Positions 1 through 7,655 of a DNA stretch of 10,737 nt are shown piece after piece. The notes beneath the pieces were generated by a model, which saw only the letters and a list, made by a program, of their open reading frames with translations, did not search any database and was not told the DNA's origin. The translations under genes and the position numbers were made by a program. The first letter of the stretch is position 1; each line of letters begins with the position of its first letter. The stretch lies in NCBI GenBank assembly GCA_030667105.1, contig DAOUWN010000046.1:1-10737 (forward strand). Direction: 5' to 3'. The DNA is from Deltaproteobacteria bacterium (GTDB lineage: Bacteria; Desulfobacterota; Desulfobacteria; C00003060).

Positions 1-8
1 AGGTGAAA

Positions 9-557
9 ATGGATTCCAAAGAAGCTCTGCAGGTTTTTGGGAAAGAAGAGCTGGCAGTCGTCAACGAAGCAGTTGCCCTGGCCGAAGAGTTGACCAGCAA
101 TGCTTACAAGATGTCCTTTGCTGAATGGCGGCGGCGGCGATACGATATCAAGACATTGGCCGATCTGTCTCCGGAAGAAATCGTGCACGGGCCTTTTGCG
201 CAAATCATAAGATATGTGGGGGTGAAAGCAGAGACTCTGCTTGGTTCATCGAAGTATGACTTTTATAAGATATGCCTTCAGGATCACCGTATCCTTCCGA
301 CCGTGAATGAGCTTCCGGATCTCCACTTGTTCCCGTTTGCCCTGTACATTGTCAGCCATGAATTAATCCATGTCATTAGGTTTACGAAGTTCTTGCAGGC
401 CTTTGAGGCTTCGCCGGAAGAGAAAGTGGAAGAAGAAGCTAGAGTTCATGAAGAGACCCGGGCGATCCTGGAACCCGCTTCCATCGACGGAATGCAAGCT
501 GTGCTTGAGTTTTACAGGGCCTGGCAAGGACCTTTGGAGGATGTCAAGGACGTGTAG
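9..557 (+). CDS. Uncharacterised protein with HELIH zincin-type motif
   Basis: I do not recognise a named family. From the ATG at 9 it is 182 residues, acidic, mostly helical in appearance, with no signal peptide or membrane segment, so probably cytoplasmic. Residues 117-121 read HELIH, a perfect HEXXH motif preceded by a hydrophobic stretch (FALYIVS), as in the active-site helix of zincin metallopeptidases. An acidic cluster with a histidine (EEEARVHEE, 141-149) follows about 20 residues later and could supply the third zinc ligand. Start choice: AGGTGA at 1-6 looks like the end of a Shine-Dalgarno sequence cut by the window edge and suits ATG 9; a GTG at 3 is in frame and would add two residues. 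The next gene starts 77 bp downstream. Protease activity is inferred from the motif alone; many short HEXXH matches are not enzymes. Confidence 0.75.
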   Translation: MDSKEALQVFGKEELAVVNEAVALAEELTSNAYKMSFAEWRRRRYDIKTLADLSPEEIVHGPFAQIIRYVGVKAETLLGSSKYDFYKICLQDHRILPTVNELPDLHLFPFALYIVSHELIHVIRFTKFLQAFEASPEEKVEEEARVHEETRAILEPASIDGMQAVLEFYRAWQGPLEDVKDV

Positions 558-574
558 AAAGACGATTTTCCCAC

Positions 575-602
575 TTGACAAATTGTCATTGTTAGTTATG
601 TT
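575..602 (+). promoter_or_regulatory. Sigma70-like promoter with palindrome over the -35
   Basis: A perfect TTGACA (575-580) is followed after 16 nt by TATGTT (597-602), a 4/6 match to the -10 consensus. The -35 lies inside a perfect palindrome, TGACAA-A-TTGTCA (576-588), which could be an operator. It sits between the HELIH gene and the FmdB-like gene, so the second gene can probably be transcribed independently. The -10 is weak; TATATT at 614-619 is an alternative but lacks a good -35. Confidence 0.4.
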
Positions 603-634
603 TAGTCAGTGTATATATTTGGGGAGGTGTCACG

Positions 635-931
635 ATGCCCATTTACGAATATGAATGTAAGAAATGCGGGAGGGTGGCGGAGATCTGGCAGAAGTTTTCG
701 GATCCCCCATTGAGTGCGTGCAAGCACTGTTCCGGCGAGCTTCAGAAACTCATCTCGCAAAGCACTTTCCATCTCAAGGGTACTGGTTGGTACGTGACTG
801 ATTATGCGAACAAGGGCGGGAGTTGTTCCACTTCTTCAGCGGGAAAAGCTAATAAGACGTCAGAGGCAAAAGCCAAGGAAACCGACACAAAGCCAGCTCC
901 TTCAAAGGATGGGGAATGCCAGAAAAAATGA
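635..931 (+). CDS. FmdB-family putative regulatory zinc-ribbon protein
   Basis: This 98-residue protein opens with MPIYEYECKKCG, the signature of the FmdB / CxxC_CxxC_SSSS zinc-ribbon family. The zinc-ribbon cysteines are C8, C11, C29 and C32. The segment FHLKGTGWYVTDYA (45-58) after the ribbon is typical of the longer members in Desulfobacterota. From about residue 60 to the end it is a low-complexity Ser/Lys/Ala/Thr tail, probably disordered. A strong ribosome site, GGGGAGGTG (621-629), precedes ATG 635. The family was named from a putative regulator of formamidase/amidase genes, but its molecular role is not settled; nucleic-acid or protein binding through the ribbon is the usual guess. 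It lies between the HELIH gene and the groESL leader. Confidence 0.88.
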   Translation: MPIYEYECKKCGRVAEIWQKFSDPPLSACKHCSGELQKLISQSTFHLKGTGWYVTDYANKGGSCSTSSAGKANKTSEAKAKETDTKPAPSKDGECQKK

Positions 932-1030
932 GCCGGCTCATACCAAGGGTGCCAGCGGCCCCCGTTTTAAAAAAGGAGGGTCTGTAAGAGCTTGTACATG
1001 GCTTTCCGACCTCCTGTTACAGCACGGTAG

Positions 1031-1064
1031 TGTGACGGAAGTCAGCCTGTGACAGAAGCCAGCC
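1031..1064 (+). repeat. Two-copy 17-bp tandem direct repeat
   Basis: TGTGACGGAAGTCAGCC (1031-1047) is followed immediately by TGTGACAGAAGCCAGCC (1048-1064). They match at 15 of 17 positions, differing at positions 7 and 12. Head-to-tail copies of this size in a regulatory region can be protein-binding sites or a slippage product; the sequence does not decide between them. Confidence 0.65.
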
Positions 1065-1202
1065 AAAGATTAGCCAGAAACTGCCCCTGCAAACCTCTCG
1101 TTTAAGGCAAGAAAAATGTTTCTTATCCCCTTTACAAGATCAAGTCCGTGATTATATTTGCGAATATGTTCCCGGAAGTGTCGTGCTGTTTAAGTTTGTT
1201 CC

Positions 1203-1210
1203 TGTATAGT
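1203..1210 (+). promoter_or_regulatory. Possible -10 box upstream of groES leader
   Basis: TATAGT (1205-1210) is a 5/6 match to the sigma70 -10 and is preceded directly by TG. No good -35 lies 16-18 nt upstream (the sequence there is near GTGCTG), so this is weak. If real, it would place the palindromic element in a leader RNA of roughly 290 nt before groES. Confidence 0.2.
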
Positions 1211-1221
1211 TTTGGGGTAAC

Positions 1222-1359
1222 CGTTCAAGGGTTCAGGGTTCACCTAAAATCTGAGCCGAATTCGCCATAGTCGCCGTTTCAGCCGTCGTAGCCTGCGGCT
1301 ACTTTGGCGAAGTCGGCAGGCTACGACGGCAGAAACGGTGAACGCTGAACCTGTGAACG
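1222..1359. repeat. Nested palindromic intergenic element (REP/MITE-like)
   Basis: Three pairs of inverted repeats are packed into 138 bp. Outer arms: 1222-1244 against 1337-1359, 20 of 23 complementary, each carrying three GTTCA/TGAAC units. Inner arms: 1274-1296 against 1316-1338, 22 of 23 complementary, around a 19-nt loop. A third pair, 1255-1271 against 1301-1317, is 15 of 17 complementary and its right half lies in the loop of the inner hairpin. The flanks carry a 7-bp direct repeat, GTTTTGG, at 1209-1215 and 1365-1371, which could be a target-site duplication. There is no coding capacity. Repetitive palindromes with GTTCA arms and a GTCGTAGCCTGC core are, from memory, common between genes in related bacteria; copy number cannot be seen here. 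Confidence 0.75.
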
Positions 1360-1397
1360 CCTACGTTTTGGCTTATTATCAAAACAAAATGATGAGT

Positions 1398-1427
1398 CTT
1401 GTTTGTTGTGAAAGGGGGTGGCATTTG
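1398..1427 (+). promoter_or_regulatory. Weak heat-shock (sigma32-like) promoter candidate for groES
   Basis: CTTGTTT (1398-1404) resembles the CTTGAAA -35 of RpoH promoters, and GGCATTT (1420-1426) about 15 nt on partly resembles the CCCATNT -10. This position, about 75-80 nt upstream of the groES start, suits a groESL promoter, but both boxes are degenerate. No HrcA/CIRCE site is seen, so RpoH control would be the expected alternative. Confidence 0.2.
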
Positions 1428-1504
1428 TATCGCTGGAGTTAGAAAGGATTACAGAAAGAGGAAAGAAACAAAGTTGATTTTTTTAAAAAAGGAGATTTAG
1501 CACT

Positions 1505-1795
1505 ATGAAGATTAGACCTTTGCAAGATCGAATACTCGTGAAGCGCCTGGAAGAAGAGGACATGACCAAAGGAGGCATTATCATACCCGACTCAGCCAAG
1601 GAAAAGCCCTCCGAAGGTCTGGTTATTTCAGTGGGCAACGGCAAGGTCCTGGAAGACGGTACCCAGAGAGCTCTGGACGTGAAAAAGGATGACCGTATAC
1701 TCTTTAGCAAATATGCCGGTACGGACATAAAGATCGAGGGTGAAGAATATCTCATTATGCGTGAGGATGATGTGCTGGGTGTCATTCAAAAATAG
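1505..1795 (+). CDS. groS: Co-chaperonin GroES (Cpn10)
   Basis: GroES is the heptameric lid that caps the GroEL ring with ATP and encloses the substrate in the cytoplasm. The 96-residue length is normal. It starts [14 protein letters not shown], the usual first beta strands. The mobile loop spans about 16-35, with the GroEL-contacting hydrophobic triplet I25-I27 in [13 protein letters not shown]. The roof/base region contains [16 protein letters not shown], and the protein ends in [12 protein letters not shown] 1505 has a GGAG site at 1491-1494, with 10-nt spacing. groEL follows after 45 bp, the classic bicistronic arrangement. Nothing looks damaged. The start is preceded by TTAGCACT, which resembles half of a CIRCE operator, but the partner half is absent. 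Confidence 0.98.
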   Translation: MKIRPLQDRILVKRLEEEDMTKGGIIIPDSAKEKPSEGLVISVGNGKVLEDGTQRALDVKKDDRILFSKYAGTDIKIEGEEYLIMREDDVLGVIQK

Positions 1796-1840
1796 ACTGA
1801 TATTGCCGGCAACAAAAATTTTAAGGAGGATACAATAATT

Positions 1841-3484
1841 ATGGCTGCAAAAGAGATCAGATACGATATCAAGGCTCGGGAGGCCATCCTGGCGGGGATT
1901 AACACGTTGTCGAATGCGGTCAAGATTACCCTGGGCCCTAAAGGTAGGAACGCAATTTTGGAGAAATCCTGGGGCGCTCCCACAATTACCAAAGACGGTG
2001 TGACAGTGGCCAAGGAAATCGAGCTTGAGGACAAGTTTGAGAACATGGGCGCCCAGATGGTCAAGGAGGTTGCCAGCAAGACCAGTGACGTGGCCGGAGA
2101 TGGCACCACGACGGCCACTGTGTTGGCCCAGTCTATTTACAGTGAAGGTCAGAAGCTGGTGGCAGCGGGCAACAACCCGATGGCCATCAAGCGAGGGGTT
2201 GATAAGGCTGTAAGTGTTGTTGTGTCGGAACTCGCCAAGTTGAGCAAGCCGACCAGGGACCAGCGTGAGATTGCCCAGGTGGGCTGCATTTCGGCCAACA
2301 ACGACGAAACCATAGGAAATATTATTGCAGAGGCCATGAACAAGGTCGGCAAAGAGGGCGTGATCACCGTGGAAGAGGCAAAGAGCATGGACACTACGCT
2401 CGAAGTCGTGGAAGGGATGCAGTTTGACCGTGGCTATTTGTCTCCCTATTTTGTCACAGACCCGGAAAAGATGGAAGTCTCTCTTCAGGATCCGTTGATC
2501 CTGATTAACGAAAAGAAGATCAGCGTCATGAAGGATCTCCTGCCCATCCTTGAGCAGGTTGCCAAGATGGGAAAGCCCCTTGTGATTATTGCCGAAGATG
2601 TGGAAGGAGAGGCGCTGGCCACATTGGTCGTAAACAAGCTTCGCGGCACTCTTCAGTGCGCTGCCATTAAAGCGCCGGGTTTCGGAGATCGCCGAAAAGC
2701 CATGTTGGAAGACCTTGCAATTCTTACCGGCGGTCAGGTTATTTCTGAGGACCTGGGGATCAAGTTGGAAAACATAAGTCTATCCGATCTGGGCACGGCA
2801 AAACGGATTACCATTGATAAGGATAACACTACAGTTGTGGACGGTGGCGGTTCCCGCTCGGATCTGGAAGGGCGGGTCCGTCAGATCAGGGCTCAGATAG
2901 AGGAGACGACCTCGGACTATGACAGTGAGAAGCTCCAGGAGCGTTTGGCCAAACTGATTGGAGGCGTTGCGGTCATCAACGTTGGCGCGGCCACTGAACC
3001 TGAGATGAAAGAAAAGAAGGCTCGAGTCGAAGATGCTCTCAACGCCACCCGCGCTGCGGTGGAAGAAGGGATTGTGGCTGGCGGAGGCGTGGCGCTTGTT
3101 CGGTGTATTCCAGCACTGGATAAGGTGAAAATCAAGGCGGATCAGAAGCTGGGTGTAAGGATCGTACAGCGCGCCCTGGAAGAGCCCCTTCGCCAGATCG
3201 CCAATAACGCAGGTCACGAGGGCTCCGTGGTGGTTGACCAGGTCAAGAAGGAAAAAGGCGCCGTTGGTTTTAACGCCGAGACGGAGAAATATGAGGATCT
3301 TATAGAAGCCGGCGTGATCGATCCGACCAAGGTCGTGAGGTTCGCGTTGCAGAATGCGGCAAGTGTGTCAGGACTGATGCTGACCACCGAGGTGATGGTT
3401 GCTGAAAAACCTGAAGATAAGAAAGACATGCCTGCAATGCCTCCGGGCGGTGGTATGGGCGGCATGGGGGGCGGTATGTACTAA
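1841..3484 (+). CDS. groL: Chaperonin GroEL (Cpn60)
   Basis: This is the 14-mer ATP-driven folding chamber that works with GroES. At 547 residues it has the standard length and is intact. The nucleotide-site residues match the E. coli numbering: D52 in [10 protein letters not shown]87 in GDGTTTATV, and D398 in [10 protein letters not shown], followed by the [10 protein letters not shown] loop. The apical domain covers about 191-375, including [16 protein letters not shown] and the [11 protein letters not shown] segment. The C-terminus is the Gly-Met-rich tail ([11 protein letters not shown]) that lines the cavity floor. ATG 1841 has an AAGGAGG site at 1823-1829. It is co-transcribed with groES, and transcription is ended by the hairpin at 3508-3544. 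Confidence 0.99.
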   Translation: MAAKEIRYDIKAREAILAGINTLSNAVKITLGPKGRNAILEKSWGAPTITKDGVTVAKEIELEDKFENMGAQMVKEVASKTSDVAGDGTTTATVLAQSIYSEGQKLVAAGNNPMAIKRGVDKAVSVVVSELAKLSKPTRDQREIAQVGCISANNDETIGNIIAEAMNKVGKEGVITVEEAKSMDTTLEVVEGMQFDRGYLSPYFVTDPEKMEVSLQDPLILINEKKISVMKDLLPILEQVAKMGKPLVIIAEDVEGEALATLVVNKLRGTLQCAAIKAPGFGDRRKAMLEDLAILTGGQVISEDLGIKLENISLSDLGTAKRITIDKDNTTVVDGGGSRSDLEGRVRQIRAQIEETTSDYDSEKLQERLAKLIGGVAVINVGAATEPEMKEKKARVEDALNATRAAVEEGIVAGGGVALVRCIPALDKVKIKADQKLGVRIVQRALEEPLRQIANNAGHEGSVVVDQVKKEKGAVGFNAETEKYEDLIEAGVIDPTKVVRFALQNAASVSGLMLTTEVMVAEKPEDKKDMPAMPPGGGMGGMGGGMY

Positions 3485-3507
3485 GACGATCGCCTGGTAA
3501 GTTAGTT

Positions 3508-3544
3508 AAAAAAGCCTCCTTGCGCGAGCGAGGAGGCTTTTTTT
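3508..3544 (+). terminator. Rho-independent terminator after groEL
   Basis: A 13-bp perfect stem (3508-3520 with 3531-3543; core AGCCTCCT / AGGAGGCT) closes a 10-nt loop and runs into a tract of seven T (3538-3544). The six A on the left arm also make a usable T-tract on the other strand, so it could work in both directions, though no minus-strand gene ends here. Confidence 0.93.
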
Positions 3545-3548
3545 CTGT

Positions 3549-3577
3549 TTGACAGCAGCGGCGTAGCCGCGTTACAT
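3549..3577 (+). promoter_or_regulatory. Candidate ileS promoter
   Basis: TTGACA (3549-3554) is a perfect -35 just after the groEL terminator. The -10 is unclear: TTACAT (3572-3577) has the right 17-nt spacing but matches only 3/6, while TAAAAT (3577-3582) matches 5/6 at a 22-nt spacing. A promoter is expected here because groEL is terminated just upstream and ileS begins a new operon. Confidence 0.4.
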
Positions 3578-3594
3578 AAAATCGCCCAGCGATT
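3558..3594 (+). repeat. Two small perfect inverted repeats in the ileS leader
   Basis: GCGGC-GTA-GCCGC (3558-3570) and AATCGC-CCA-GCGATT (3580-3594) are perfect hairpins with 3-nt loops. They lie across and after the candidate promoter spacer. They could be operator-like or leader hairpins; the leader is far too short for a T-box riboswitch. Confidence 0.45.
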
Positions 3595-3614
3595 CTATTT
3601 CCGGAGAAAATGCC

Positions 3615-6416
3615 ATGGACTACAAAGCGACTTTGAACCTTCCTAAAACAGACTTTCCTATGAAGGCAAATCTTGCCAAACGTGAGCCTGAGATTCTCAG
3701 GACATGGGAGGCAACAGGACTTTACGAACAGATACGGAACGCATCCAAGGGCGGACCGCGTTTTGTCCTGCATGACGGCCCACCTTATGCCAACGGGCAT
3801 ATCCATATTGGAACGGCTCTGAATAAGATCTTGAAGGACATGATCATCAGATCTCGTCAAATGGATGGATTCGACGCACCTTATGTGCCGGGATGGGATT
3901 GCCACGGTCTTCCCATAGAACACCAGGTTGACCAGGAACTGGGGGAAAGAAAAAACACAATGAGCCAGGCTGGAGTTCGAAAGCAATGCCGGGCCTACGC
4001 CGAAAAATTTATTGCGATTCAAAGGGAAGAGTTCAAAAGACTGGGCGTCATGGGCGAATGGGATAATCCTTATCTTACCATGAGCCACAGCTATGTGGCG
4101 ACTATCGTACGGGAATTCGGCAAATTTGCCATTGATGGAAGCCTTTTTAAGAGTAAAAAGCCGATATACTGGTGCAGCGCTTGCAAGACAGCGCTGGCAG
4201 AAGCAGAAGTGGAATACGAACCTCGAACCTCTCCGTCCATCTATGTGAAGTTCCCTTTTCTTTCGGACATTGGCGGCGAGATCTCTTCCCTGACGGGGAA
4301 GAAAATCTACCTGGTTATCTGGACCACAACTCCATGGACTATTCCGGCCAATCTTGCGGTTGCCCTTCATCCTGATTTTCAATACGTGGCGGCGCAGGTG
4401 GACGGCGGCGAGGTTTATATCTTGGCTAAAGGCCTTGTGGAAAGCGCCATGGAGGCTTTCGGGATCAAGAATTATGAGATATTGGCTGAAATTGATCCCA
4501 AGAAGTTGGAGCACGGCATTTGCCGTCATCCCCTTTACGATCGCAAGTCTTTGATCATCTTGGCCGATCACGTGACCTTGGACACGGGAACGGGTTGTGT
4601 CCATACTGCCCCGGGGCACGGACGTGAAGACTATGAAGTGGGCCTGGCTTATGACCTGGATATCTACTCTCCTGTGGACGATAATGGCTGCTTTACCGAA
4701 GATGTTGACTTTTTTTCCGGCACGTTTGTCTTTCGTGCCAACGACGCGGTTATTGACAGGCTGGCGGAAGCCGGAGCGCTCATCAACAAGGGGGAAATAG
4801 AACATACATATCCGCATTGCTGGCGGTGCAAGAAACCCGTAATTTTCCGTGCTACTGAACAATGGTTTATCTCCATGGAAAAGATGGGTCTTAGACACAA
4901 AGCCCTTAGTTGTATTGACCAGGTCACCTGGATTCCCTCTTGGGGCAGGGATCGCATACATGGCATGATCGAAAACCGTCCGGATTGGTGTATTTCCCGC
5001 CAGCGTTCCTGGGGTGTTCCCATCGTGGCTTTTTATTGCAAAAAATGCGGTTCATGTCTCATCACACAGGAGATCATCGATCATGTGGCAAGACTCTTTG
5101 AAAAGCGCGGAGCTGATGTCTGGTTTGATGCCGAGACTTCTACGCTCCTGCCAGGGGGAACAAAGTGCCCTGAATGCCAGGGAGAAGCATTTGAGAGGGA
5201 AAAGGATATCTTGGATGTTTGGTTCGATTCCGGTGTTAGCCATACGGCTGTGCTTGAAAGCAGGGATTATCTGACCTGGCCGGCCGACATGTACCTGGAG
5301 GGAAGCGACCAGCATCGTGGATGGTTTCACAGCGCCCTTCTCACCGCAGCGGGCACTCGCGGAAGAGCGCCTTACCGGAGTGTACTCACTCACGGTTTTG
5401 TTGTGGACGGCAATGGCGAAAAAATGTCCAAGTCCAAGGGGAATGTGATTGCGCCCAGCGAGATTATCGACAGATACGGTGTCGAAATCCTTCGCTTGTG
5501 GGTTGCGGCCTCGGATTACCAGGACGACATAAGGATTTCGGAAAAGATTCTCAAGCAGCTTACGGATGCCTATCGCCGGATTCGCAACACAAGCCGGTTT
5601 ATCCTGGGGAATCTTGGCGATTTTGATCCTGATACAGATGTCGTTCCGTATGCCGATATGCTGGAGATTGATCGATTTGCCCTTCAGCGTCTTCAGGAGT
5701 TGGTGAAGCGATCTCGCGCAGCCTATGAGACCTATGAGTTTCACAGTGTGTATCACGGCTTGTACAATTATTGCGTATTGGATTTGAGCGCTTTTTACTT
5801 GGATGTCTTGAAAGACAGGCTCTATACGTCGCCGCCAGTATCCAGGGCCAGACGCTCGGCTCAGAGTGCACTCAATATCATTGTCGATACTCTGACACGT
5901 ATCCAGGCGCCGATCATGGTTTTTACGGCCGAGGATGTGTGGGCGCACATGCCGAAAACGAACGCAAGGCCAGCCAGTGTCCATCTTGCTGCACTGCCGA
6001 AGGCGAACGAGTCATTTGTGGATGCCAACCTGGCCGAAAGATGGGAATATCTCCTGGCTCTCAGGGGAGATGTGAGCAAGGCCGTGGAAGAAGCCAGAGG
6101 GCAAAAGATGATCGGCCACTCGCTTGATGCCGCGGTTACGCTGAGTTTGCCAAAAGTATTCGTTGAAGCAGTTAAGCCAACGGTTGAAGAACTGCGCACG
6201 ATCTTTATTGTCTCAGAGGTGACCATAGTATCCGGTGAAGTATTGGACGGCGCTTACCAAAGCACGAGCATGCCCGATCTTTGGATTCGTATCGATCGTG
6301 CGGCTGGCGAAAAATGCGAACGTTGCTGGATACATGATCTTTCAGTGGGCGCTGCCGAGATGCACAAGACCATTTGTTCGCGCTGCGTAGAAGCTCTGAA
6401 GGCTGCCAAAATTTGA
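3615..6416 (+). CDS. ileS: Isoleucyl-tRNA synthetase (class I, bacterial type)
   Basis: IleS charges tRNA-Ile with isoleucine using ATP and hydrolyses misactivated valine. At 933 residues it is full length and of bacterial type with a C-terminal zinc finger. The HIGH signature is HIGT at 64-67 in [18 protein letters not shown], and KMSKS is at 603-607. The editing (CP1) domain shows [11 protein letters not shown] (237-247, with T242) and [14 protein letters not shown] (330-343, with D339). Further signatures are [17 protein letters not shown] and DVWFDSG (534-540). C901, C904, C921 and C924 form the C-terminal zinc site. ATG 3615 has GGAG at 3603-3606. The stop overlaps the lspA start. The C-terminal zinc finger and the class of the signature argue against an acquired mupirocin-resistant (IleS2-type) enzyme. 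Confidence 0.98.
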   Translation: MDYKATLNLPKTDFPMKANLAKREPEILRTWEATGLYEQIRNASKGGPRFVLHDGPPYANGHIHIGTALNKILKDMIIRSRQMDGFDAPYVPGWDCHGLPIEHQVDQELGERKNTMSQAGVRKQCRAYAEKFIAIQREEFKRLGVMGEWDNPYLTMSHSYVATIVREFGKFAIDGSLFKSKKPIYWCSACKTALAEAEVEYEPRTSPSIYVKFPFLSDIGGEISSLTGKKIYLVIWTTTPWTIPANLAVALHPDFQYVAAQVDGGEVYILAKGLVESAMEAFGIKNYEILAEIDPKKLEHGICRHPLYDRKSLIILADHVTLDTGTGCVHTAPGHGREDYEVGLAYDLDIYSPVDDNGCFTEDVDFFSGTFVFRANDAVIDRLAEAGALINKGEIEHTYPHCWRCKKPVIFRATEQWFISMEKMGLRHKALSCIDQVTWIPSWGRDRIHGMIENRPDWCISRQRSWGVPIVAFYCKKCGSCLITQEIIDHVARLFEKRGADVWFDAETSTLLPGGTKCPECQGEAFEREKDILDVWFDSGVSHTAVLESRDYLTWPADMYLEGSDQHRGWFHSALLTAAGTRGRAPYRSVLTHGFVVDGNGEKMSKSKGNVIAPSEIIDRYGVEILRLWVAASDYQDDIRISEKILKQLTDAYRRIRNTSRFILGNLGDFDPDTDVVPYADMLEIDRFALQRLQELVKRSRAAYETYEFHSVYHGLYNYCVLDLSAFYLDVLKDRLYTSPPVSRARRSAQSALNIIVDTLTRIQAPIMVFTAEDVWAHMPKTNARPASVHLAALPKANESFVDANLAERWEYLLALRGDVSKAVEEARGQKMIGHSLDAAVTLSLPKVFVEAVKPTVEELRTIFIVSEVTIVSGEVLDGAYQSTSMPDLWIRIDRAAGEKCERCWIHDLSVGAAEMHKTICSRCVEALKAAKI

Positions 6417-6889
6417 AACGAAAATATACTACCCTCGTCCTGGTTGCCGGCGTCACAATCTTGGTTGATCAGGTGACCAAGGCAATTGTCATGCGCGCTT
6501 TTTCACTTCATGAAACCCTGGAAGTCATCCCTGGTTTTTTTGCGCTAACTCAGATTCGGAATACTGGTGGCGCCTTTGGATTGTTGGCCGGGGAAGCGAC
6601 ATGGTTTCGAACCCTGTTCTTCCTGGTGTTTTCCTGTTTGGCCCTTGGAATTATTCTTTACTCTTACAGGAGACTTGCTTCCACCAAGCCGTGGGTTGCG
6701 GTAGCGCTCGCTATGGTTTTTGGGGGAGCCTTGGGAAACCTCATTGACCGTCTCCGTTTCGGAGAGGTAATCGATTTCCTTGACTTTTATGTTGGCACAG
6801 CACATTGGCCGGCTTTTAACATCGCTGACAGTGCAATCTCGGTGGGAGTCGGCATATTGTGCCTGAACGTAGTGTTGCGAAAGATCTGA
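6413..6889 (+). CDS. lspA: Lipoprotein signal peptidase II (prolipoprotein peptidase)
   Basis: LspA is the inner-membrane aspartyl protease that removes the signal peptide of prolipoproteins after Lgt has lipidated the lipobox cysteine. I choose TTG 6413: it gives 158 residues, the normal length, starts just before the first membrane helix, has GAAGG at 6398-6402, and overlaps the ileS stop by 4 nt (TTGA). An upstream TTG at 6374 would add 13 residues translated from within ileS and is less likely. Four hydrophobic helices are visible, about 7-24, 66-84, 94-110 and 138-155. Family boxes are DQVTK (19-23), RNTGGAFG (49-56), [10 protein letters not shown] (104-113), VIDF with catalytic D121, and FNIADS with catalytic D139. 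It is co-transcribed with ileS and lgt. Confidence 0.96.
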   Translation: MKRKYTTLVLVAGVTILVDQVTKAIVMRAFSLHETLEVIPGFFALTQIRNTGGAFGLLAGEATWFRTLFFLVFSCLALGIILYSYRRLASTKPWVAVALAMVFGGALGNLIDRLRFGEVIDFLDFYVGTAHWPAFNIADSAISVGVGILCLNVVLRKI

Positions 6890-6890
6890 T

Positions 6891-7652
6891 ATGCATCCCG
6901 TCCTCTTTCACGTAGGTCCATTTGCCCTCCACACATATGGCGTTTTTGTAGCCATGGCCTTCCTCTCGGCCATAGGCCTGGCGCTCAAGGAAGCGCGGAG
7001 GGTTGGTGAAGATGCCGATCAGATCCTGGACCTCTGTTTCTACATTCTTATCGCTGCGATCGTAGGGTCCCGAATACTCTATGTCGTGATTGAATGGCCT
7101 ACCTTTGTAAACGACCCTGTTGAAATCGTGCGTATATGGCACGGCGGACTCATATTTTACGGCGGGTTTTTCGGCGCGGTCGTGACAGCGTTGTGGTATG
7201 TCAGAAAAAAAGGACTGCCGGTTTGGAAGACCACTGACATCATAGCGCCCTCTATTGCCTTCGGGCAATTTGTGGGGCGCCTTGGGTGCTTTTCTGCCGG
7301 GTGTTGCTATGGGAAACCTTCCAGCCTTCCCTGGGCCGTTACCTTTACACATCCCGAGTCCTTGGCGCCCATAGGGATAGCTCTCCATCCAACCCAGCTC
7401 TATTCGTCTCTGAACGGCCTTGTGATTTTTGGGCTCCTCACAGGACTAACGCGTGTCAAGAGGTTCCAGGGCCAGATTTTTTGGACGTACGTTTTGCTCT
7501 ATAGCGTAACCCGATCTATCATTGAGTTTTTTCGAGGAGATGACCGGGGCATACTCCTGGGAGGCATGGTTTCCATATCTCAGTTTATCGGTGTGATCAC
7601 GGCGGCAATTGCCGTAGCCATGATCGTAGTACTAACGAAGCGCAAACAATGA
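6891..7652 (+). CDS. lgt: Phosphatidylglycerol-prolipoprotein diacylglyceryl transferase
   Basis: Lgt moves diacylglycerol from phosphatidylglycerol to the lipobox cysteine, the step before LspA, in the inner membrane. This 253-residue protein is hydrophobic throughout with about seven membrane segments. Key elements are HGGLIFYGGFFGA (84-96), the Lgt signature region GQFVGRLGCFSAGCCYGKPS (125-144) with the essential arginine at R130, HPTQLYSSLNG, and RSIIEFFRGDDRG near the end. The signature is the cysteine-rich GCF-GCCYG variant rather than the E. coli GNFINGE form; I know this variant from other phyla and do not read it as damage. It starts one base after the lspA stop with no strong ribosome site of its own, which suggests translational coupling. 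Confidence 0.96.
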   Translation: MHPVLFHVGPFALHTYGVFVAMAFLSAIGLALKEARRVGEDADQILDLCFYILIAAIVGSRILYVVIEWPTFVNDPVEIVRIWHGGLIFYGGFFGAVVTALWYVRKKGLPVWKTTDIIAPSIAFGQFVGRLGCFSAGCCYGKPSSLPWAVTFTHPESLAPIGIALHPTQLYSSLNGLVIFGLLTGLTRVKRFQGQIFWTYVLLYSVTRSIIEFFRGDDRGILLGGMVSISQFIGVITAAIAVAMIVVLTKRKQ

Positions 7653-7655
7653 CAA

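Larger units (their letters stand above)
932..1504 (+). other. Long intergenic region upstream of groES
   Basis: I find no convincing gene in these 573 bp. A short open frame that overlaps the fmdB-like gene and runs to 1052 has no recognisable product and looks like a shadow. The region contains a 17-bp tandem repeat (1031-1064), a short hairpin (1109-1114 with 1119-1124) without a T-tract, the nested palindromic element at 1222-1359, and an A/G-rich stretch leading into the groES ribosome site. No clear Rho-independent terminator follows the fmdB-like gene. No complete CIRCE operator (TTAGCACTC-N9-GAGTGCTAA) is present. Confidence 0.7.

Noticed and set aside
804..1052. 82-codon frame overlapping the end of the fmdB-like gene
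   Set aside because: It begins inside the fmdB-like gene in another frame, has no ribosome site of note and no recognisable sequence, and crosses the tandem repeat.
1109..1124. AAGAAA-AATG-TTTCTT hairpin as a terminator after the fmdB-like gene
   Set aside because: The stem is short and AT-only apart from one G-C pair, and it is followed by ATCCCC rather than a T-tract.
1497..1504. TTAGCACT before the groES start, resembling half of a CIRCE operator
   Set aside because: The partner half GAGTGCTAA is absent at the expected N9 spacing (around 1515-1523), where groES codons lie.
3545..3614. T-box or other riboswitch leader before ileS
   Set aside because: The space between the groEL terminator and the ileS start is only 70 bp, and there is no T-box core or antiterminator arrangement.
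3300..4961. 553-codon open frame on the minus strand across the groEL end, terminator and ileS
   Set aside because: It lies antisense to two certain genes and runs through the terminator hairpin. Its translation has no recognisable domain. It is a frame shadow of the biased codon use.
5052..5984. 310-codon minus-strand open frame inside ileS
   Set aside because: It is fully antisense to well-conserved IleS sequence, with no recognisable product or ribosome site.
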